From Magnetococcales bacterium WMHbinv6 (GTDB lineage Bacteria; Pseudomonadota; Magnetococcia; Magnetococcales; Magnetaquicoccaceae): a DNA stretch of 48,552 nucleotides. Positions 44,251 to 48,552 of the stretch are shown in pieces; positions within the stretch are counted from its first letter, which is position 1; every line of letters starts with the position of its first letter. The notes below the pieces were generated by a model. It ran no database searches and was not told the origin of the DNA. It saw only the letters and a program-made list of their open reading frames with translations. Location: positions 1-48,552 of the forward strand of contig PDZV01000029.1 in the NCBI GenBank assembly GCA_002753135.1, written 5' to 3'. The position numbers and the translations under genes are program-made.

Positions 44251-44253
44251 ACC

Positions 44254-45798
44254 ATGCAGGATATTATTGATCGTTTGGACAGGTTACGAACCGAGGCGCG
44301 TCTGGGTGGTGGTCAAGCCCGGATCGATGCCCAACATGCCCGGGGCAAACTGACAGCCCGCGAACGATTGGAAGCGCTCATGGATCCCGGCTCGTTCGAG
44401 GAGATGGATCTCTTTGTCGAACATAACTGTACAGATTTCGGCATGGGAGAGAGCCATATTCCGGGAGACGGCGTTGTCACCGGAGCCGGAACCATCTATG
44501 GCCGTCGGGTTTTTGCTTTTTCCCAGGATTTTACCGTATTTGGCGGTTCACTGAGTGAGTCCAATGCGCGTAAGATATGTAAAATCATGGATATGGCTAT
44601 TAAGGTTGGTTCTCCGATCATCGGGCTGAACGACTCTGGTGGTGCCCGCATTCAAGAAGGGGTTGCCTCTTTGGCCGGTTATGCGGAGGTGTTTCAGCGC
44701 AATGTGCTGGCCTCTGGAGTGGTGCCACAAATTTCAGCCATCATGGGCCCTTGTGCCGGCGGTGCCGTTTACTCCCCTGCCCTGACCGATTTTATCATGA
44801 TGGTCAAGGATACCTCCTATATGTTTTTGACCGGACCGGAAGTGGTCAAGACAGTCACCCATGAAGATGTCAGCGCCGAACAGTTGGGTGGGGCCATCAC
44901 CCACTCCACCCGATCGGGTGTTGCCGATTTTGCCTATGATAACGATCTGGTGTTGCTCAAACAGTTGCGTCGTTTGCTGGCTTTTCTGCCCTCCAACAAC
45001 CGGGAGGCGGCACCGCGCATTGACAGCGGCGACGATGCCAAACGTCCGATTTATTCCCTGGATAACCTGGTCCCCAACGATCCGCAGCGCCCCTACGACA
45101 TGAAGGAACTGGTGGAAAAGGTGGTGGATAACAGCGATTTCATGGAAATCCAGGCCGGTTACGCCAAAAACATCATTATCGGTTTGGCGCGCATGGATGG
45201 GCGTACCGTGGGTATCGTGGCCAATCAACCGATGATTTTGGCCGGTTGTCTGGATATTGCCAGTTCAATCAAGGCAGCCCGTTTTGTCCGTTTTTGTGAC
45301 TGCTTCAACATTCCGATTGTCACTTTTGTCGATGTGCCTGGCTTTTTACCCGGTTTGCAACAGGAGTTGGGCGGAATTATCAAACATGGGGCCAAACTGC
45401 TCTTTGCCTATGCGGAGGCAACAGTTCCCAAAGTGACCGTGATCACCCGCAAGGCCTATGGTGGAGCCTACGACGTGATGTCATCCAAACATTTGCGTGG
45501 CGATTTCAACTATGCCTGGCCCAATGCAGAGATAGCTGTCATGGGACCAAAAGGTGCCTCAGAAATTATTTTCCGTAGCGAAATCAAGGCATCGACCAAT
45601 CCAGAGGCCAAATTGAAGGAGGTCACCGCCGCCTACGCCGCCAATTTTGCCAACCCGTTCATTGCCGCACGCAAGGGATTTATCGACGATGTGATCATGC
45701 CGCACGACACCCGCTGGCGGGTGATTCGCGGTTTGCAGACCATGGAGGGCAAGCAGTTGGCGTTGCCCTGGAAAAAACACGACAACCTGCCTCTATAG
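44254..45798 (+). CDS. pccB: Propionyl-CoA carboxylase, beta (carboxyltransferase) subunit
   Basis: 514 residues, normal for the beta chain. It transfers the carboxyl group from carboxybiotin to propionyl-CoA. The N-terminal half has [51 protein letters not shown] and the oxyanion-hole [13 protein letters not shown]; the C-terminal half has [30 protein letters not shown] and [11 protein letters not shown]. The residues around FVxVPGFxPG and the pairing with mutase favour propionyl-CoA over methylcrotonyl-CoA. It starts 3 bp after meaB and ends 10 bp before pccA. Confidence 0.95.
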   Translation: MQDIIDRLDRLRTEARLGGGQARIDAQHARGKLTARERLEALMDPGSFEEMDLFVEHNCTDFGMGESHIPGDGVVTGAGTIYGRRVFAFSQDFTVFGGSLSESNARKICKIMDMAIKVGSPIIGLNDSGGARIQEGVASLAGYAEVFQRNVLASGVVPQISAIMGPCAGGAVYSPALTDFIMMVKDTSYMFLTGPEVVKTVTHEDVSAEQLGGAITHSTRSGVADFAYDNDLVLLKQLRRLLAFLPSNNREAAPRIDSGDDAKRPIYSLDNLVPNDPQRPYDMKELVEKVVDNSDFMEIQAGYAKNIIIGLARMDGRTVGIVANQPMILAGCLDIASSIKAARFVRFCDCFNIPIVTFVDVPGFLPGLQQELGGIIKHGAKLLFAYAEATVPKVTVITRKAYGGAYDVMSSKHLRGDFNYAWPNAEIAVMGPKGASEIIFRSEIKASTNPEAKLKEVTAAYAANFANPFIAARKGFIDDVIMPHDTRWRVIRGLQTMEGKQLALPWKKHDNLPL

Positions 45799-45808
45799 GG
45801 ATGGCAAG

Positions 45809-47767
45809 ATGCGTAAGATACTGATTGCCAACCGGGGGGAAATTGCCTGCCGGATTATCAAGACCGCCCGCCGCATGGGCATTGCCACCGTGGCCATCTA
45901 TTCCGATGCCGACCAGGATGCCCTGCATACGCGCATGGCAGACCAGAAGGTTCGCGTCGGAGAGGCGGCCAGTGCCTCCTCTTATCTGCTGGTAGACCGC
46001 ATTTTGCACGCCATTGAGGCGAGTGGTGCCGATGCCGTGCATCCCGGCTATGGTTTTCTTTCAGAAAATGCCGCCTTTTGCCGCACCTTGCAAGAAAAGG
46101 GAATCACTTTTATCGGTCCTGGCCCGGAAGCCATGTTGGCCATGGGCGATAAAATCGCCTCAAAAAAATTGGCCCGCTCGGTGGGTGTCAACACCATTCC
46201 AGGCCATCCGGATGCGGTTCCCAACGCCAAGGCTGCCGTCGCCATTGCCCGGGAAATCGGCTATCCGGTGATGATCAAAGCCTCTGCCGGCGGCGGCGGC
46301 AAAGGCATGTGCATCGCACGCAACGATGCCGAAGCGGCAGAAGGTTGGAGTTCCGCCGCCAATATGGGACGCTCCTACTTCAAGGATGATCGGGTGTTCG
46401 TGGAAAAATTTATCGAACAACCCCGCCACATCGAAATTCAAATTCTCTGCGACAAATATGGGCATGGAGTCTGGCTCAATGAGCGGGAGTGTTCCATCCA
46501 ACGGCGCAACCAAAAGGTCATTGAAGAGGCCCCCTCCCCGTTTCTGGACGATGCCATGCGGGCGGCCATGGGAGAACAGGCCCTGACCCTGGCCAAGGCA
46601 GTCGGTTATGTGTCGGCAGGAACCGTGGAATTTGTCGTTGGTGCCGATCGCAGTTTTCATTTTCTGGAGATGAACACCCGCCTGCAGGTTGAACATCCGG
46701 TGACCGAAATGATCACCGGTCTGGATTTGGTGGAAGAGATGATCCGTATTGCCCGTGGCGAACCGTTACGTCTGCGGCAGCAGGATGTGCAAAAAAAGGG
46801 CTGGGCCATCGAATGCCGCATCTATGCCGAAAATCCGTATACCAATTTTCTCCCTTCCACAGGTCGACTGGTACGGCATCGCCCGCCGGAAGAGAACGAT
46901 CGGATTCGGGTTGATACCGGGGTTTCCGCTGGTTGCGAAGTGTCGATCTATTACGATCCGATGATTGCCAAGCTGATCACCTGGGGAAACAACCGTTTGC
47001 AGGCCATTGCCAGCATGCGAGAAGCTCTCGACAACTATCTGATCGAAGGTCCCAAGCATAACATTGATTTCCTCAATGCACTGTTGGCCCATCCCCGCTT
47101 TATTGCCGGTGATTTAACCACGGCTTTCATTGCTGAACACTACCCGGAAGGATTCTCTGGTGCCCCTCTGGACCAGGAAACGGTGCGTTTTTTTGCCATT
47201 GTTGCCGCCTGTGTGGAACGGGCAGAAGAGGCGCTGTTGGCCCCTTTGCCGGATACCAGCGACTGGGTTGTTTCCATCGATCAGGAGACCGTCAGTTTAC
47301 GGGTTTCCCATGCTCCGGGCTTGGATCGCATTGAATTACAGGATGGCACCATTTTAGAGGTGGCAGAGGCCTATCGCCCGGGCATGCGGGTGGCCAAATT
47401 TACCATAGGTGGCCTGAACCGTACCGTGCAGATTCAGCGCAGTGATTCCGGCTATACGCTTACCCAAGGCGGACGCCGTGTCAAAGCTGCCGTTCGCAGC
47501 CATCGCCTGCATGAACTGGCGCAACGCATGCCGCAAAAACAGCGTCATGACAGCGCCAAAACAGTGCTTACGCCGATGCCTGGCCTGGTCAGCCGCGTCA
47601 TGGTCAGCGAGGGACAAAAGGTCTCTGCCGGGCAGATTCTCTGCCTGCTGGAAGCGATGAAGATGGAAAATACGCTGTGTGCTGAACGGGATGGTATTGT
47701 CGCAACCGTCCATGTTCGCGCTGGCGAAACGGTGGAAAACGATGCGGTGCTGTTTACTTTCCGTTAA
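45809..47767 (+). CDS. pccA: Propionyl-CoA carboxylase, alpha (biotin carboxylase/carrier) subunit
   Basis: 652 residues. Biotin carboxylase part: KILIANRGEIACRII at the start, HPGYGFLSENAAF, the ATP-grasp loop KASAGGGGKGM, EFVVGADRSFHFLEMNTRLQ (split here across the active site) and RQVEHPVTE-type QVEHPVTEMITG. A middle BT linker follows, then a C-terminal biotinyl domain with EAMKMEN, the biotinylated Lys being K618, 34 residues from the end as expected. With PccB it forms the ATP- and bicarbonate-dependent carboxylase that makes (S)-methylmalonyl-CoA. Confidence 0.96.
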   Translation: MRKILIANRGEIACRIIKTARRMGIATVAIYSDADQDALHTRMADQKVRVGEAASASSYLLVDRILHAIEASGADAVHPGYGFLSENAAFCRTLQEKGITFIGPGPEAMLAMGDKIASKKLARSVGVNTIPGHPDAVPNAKAAVAIAREIGYPVMIKASAGGGGKGMCIARNDAEAAEGWSSAANMGRSYFKDDRVFVEKFIEQPRHIEIQILCDKYGHGVWLNERECSIQRRNQKVIEEAPSPFLDDAMRAAMGEQALTLAKAVGYVSAGTVEFVVGADRSFHFLEMNTRLQVEHPVTEMITGLDLVEEMIRIARGEPLRLRQQDVQKKGWAIECRIYAENPYTNFLPSTGRLVRHRPPEENDRIRVDTGVSAGCEVSIYYDPMIAKLITWGNNRLQAIASMREALDNYLIEGPKHNIDFLNALLAHPRFIAGDLTTAFIAEHYPEGFSGAPLDQETVRFFAIVAACVERAEEALLAPLPDTSDWVVSIDQETVSLRVSHAPGLDRIELQDGTILEVAEAYRPGMRVAKFTIGGLNRTVQIQRSDSGYTLTQGGRRVKAAVRSHRLHELAQRMPQKQRHDSAKTVLTPMPGLVSRVMVSEGQKVSAGQILCLLEAMKMENTLCAERDGIVATVHVRAGETVENDAVLFTFR

Positions 47768-47810
47768 ACAGGCTATGCAAAATAATTTGCGCAGATCGCG
47801 CCAGATTTTG

Positions 47811-47833
47811 CTTTCTCCGCAAGGCGGAAAAAG
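47811..47833 (+). other. Hairpin in the pccA-epimerase gap
   Basis: CTTTCTCCGC (47811-47820) pairs with GCGGAAAAAG (47824-47833) with one mismatch and a 3-nt loop. There is no T-run after it. It lies in the 162-bp gap after pccA and could be an mRNA-stability or partial termination element that lowers expression of the epimerase. Confidence 0.35.
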
Positions 47834-47929
47834 GGCACACATGCCGATACGCGACTCTTTGTCCAACGCGGCAGGCAGACCAAAAAGAGAAGGGTTGACA
47901 CGCTCAGAGAGTGGGATAAGGGAAGAGCC

Positions 47930-48331
47930 ATGATTGGCCGATTGAACCATGTCGCTATTGCCGTCGCCGATCTGCAAGGATCGATGGCCATGTATCGTGA
48001 TGTGTTGGGCGCGCAGGTTGATGCCCCGCAGCATCTGCCGGAATTCGGGGTAACGGTGGTTTTTGTCCGCCTGCCCAATACCAATGTGGAGTTGCTCTAC
48101 CCTCTCGGAGAAAATTCCCCAATCGAAAAATTTTTGCAACGCAATCCCTCCGGCGGCATGCACCACGTTTGCTACGAGGTGGCCGATATTCAGGCTGCCT
48201 TACAGACCTTGCAGGAGCAGGGCATTCGGGTGTTGGACCCGACACCGAAAATCGGTGCCCACGGCAAACCGGTAGTGTTTTTACACCCTAAGGAGATGGG
48301 CGGTGTTTTGGTTGAATTGGAGCAAGCCTGA
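47930..48331 (+). CDS. mce: Methylmalonyl-CoA epimerase
   Basis: 133 residues, the usual size. It interconverts (S)- and (R)-methylmalonyl-CoA, joining the carboxylase to the mutase. It is a vicinal-oxygen-chelate fold of two beta-alpha-beta-beta-beta modules; likely metal ligands are H7 (RLNHVAIAV), H79 (GMHHVCYEV) and E129 (GVLVELEQA). AGGGA precedes the ATG by about six to seven bases. It is the last gene of the propionyl-CoA cluster, separated from pccA by 162 bp with no supported promoter. Confidence 0.95.
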   Translation: MIGRLNHVAIAVADLQGSMAMYRDVLGAQVDAPQHLPEFGVTVVFVRLPNTNVELLYPLGENSPIEKFLQRNPSGGMHHVCYEVADIQAALQTLQEQGIRVLDPTPKIGAHGKPVVFLHPKEMGGVLVELEQA

Positions 48332-48378
48332 ATAAACCAGTAAAAATATTTTTGCCTCACATGGCATCGTTGGTTTAT
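48332..48378. other. Inverted repeat after mce
   Basis: ATAAACCA (48332-48339) and TGGTTTAT (48371-48378) flank an AAAAATATTTTT palindrome. The loop is long and no T-run follows, so it is only a weak terminator candidate. Confidence 0.25.
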
Positions 48379-48464
48379 CTCAAAAATGATTGCGGAGTGT
48401 ACCCTGGCATTACCCGATCAAGAGCGTTGTCACCGTTTTCAACTAGTGGGACGACAGAGCTAAC

Positions 48465-48493
48465 CTGACAGGCTTTCGTTAATCTGTTATACT
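48465..48493 (+). promoter_or_regulatory. Predicted sigma70 promoter of the gene at the right edge
   Basis: CTGACA (48465-48470), 17-bp spacer, TATACT (48488-48493); each box matches five of six consensus bases. It stands 35 bp before the next ATG. Confidence 0.6.
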
Positions 48494-48528
48494 CCTTGCT
48501 CCAGGAGATTCGAGCGGGAGTGTGTGAC

Positions 48529-48552
48529 ATGGTCAAGTATGTGGTACGTCTG
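48529..48552 (+). CDS. Start of an unidentified gene (truncated by window)
   Basis: ATG 48529 follows GCGGGAG with eight-base spacing and a good upstream promoter. Only eight codons (MVKYVVRL) are in the window, too few to name the product. Confidence 0.5.

Noticed and set aside
47776-47933. 52-codon ORF in the pccA-epimerase gap overlapping the epimerase ATG
   Set aside because: Poor ribosome site (AGG two bases from ATG) and low-complexity basic sequence without a recognisable family; the overlap may be chance. Worth a conservation check only.

Overview
The window looks like chromosomal DNA of a Gram-negative, aerobic heterotroph, most likely a pseudomonadotan. The reasons are the Tat-exported MsrP/MsrQ pair, cytochrome b561, YceI, a two-partner secretion system with an outer-membrane barrel, a long-type LeuA behind a leucine attenuator, and a full propionyl-CoA to succinyl-CoA route. 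The combination would suit Magnetococcia or similar marine/sediment proteobacteria, but that is a guess; no rRNA or other phylogenetic marker is present. Most of the DNA is of moderate GC, with clear AT-rich islands at roughly 26.3-29.6 kb and 37.4-38.8 kb.

Layout. (1) Positions 1-17897, minus strand: one uninterrupted reading frame of at least 5,965 codons that leaves the window on the left. It is a giant surface protein with an N-terminal FecR domain, about 31 cadherin/dystroglycan-like Ig repeats, beta-propeller (SBBP-like) repeats, a pre-peptidase C-terminal domain and two discoidin-like domains. (2) 18.1-23.1 kb, plus strand: a FecR-like Tat protein, MsrP, MsrQ, an exported metallo-beta-lactamase-fold protein, a SAM methyltransferase, cytochrome b561 and YceI. 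This looks like an envelope redox/repair operon. (3) 23.2-25.4 kb: a leucine-rich leader peptide, an attenuator hairpin, a 43-codon ORF, and leuA, which is broken by an exact 97-bp tandem duplication. (4) 25.7-38.9 kb: a four-gene secretion locus. It holds a Cys-rich exported protein, a TpsB transporter with large AT-rich insertions, a 2,844-residue TpsA whose C-terminus is a caspase-like (C14) domain, and a small exported six-Cys protein whose start overlaps the tpsA stop. (5) 38.9-48.3 kb: propionyl-CoA synthetase (minus strand), then methylmalonyl-CoA mutase, the MeaB GTPase, propionyl-CoA carboxylase beta and alpha, and methylmalonyl-CoA epimerase (plus strand). A new gene starts at the right edge.

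How the parts work together. PrpE makes propionyl-CoA, PccAB carboxylates it to (S)-methylmalonyl-CoA, the epimerase converts that to the (R) form, and the B12 mutase, guarded by MeaB, yields succinyl-CoA. MsrPQ repairs oxidised methionine in the periplasm using quinol electrons. The most unusual system is the TPS locus. Its order, transporter - giant exoprotein with an AT-rich C-terminal effector-like domain - small coupled exported protein, matches cdiB-cdiA-cdiI, but the tip is a putative caspase-like peptidase and the candidate inhibitor has a Sec signal peptide. That is my leading candidate for an undescribed system.
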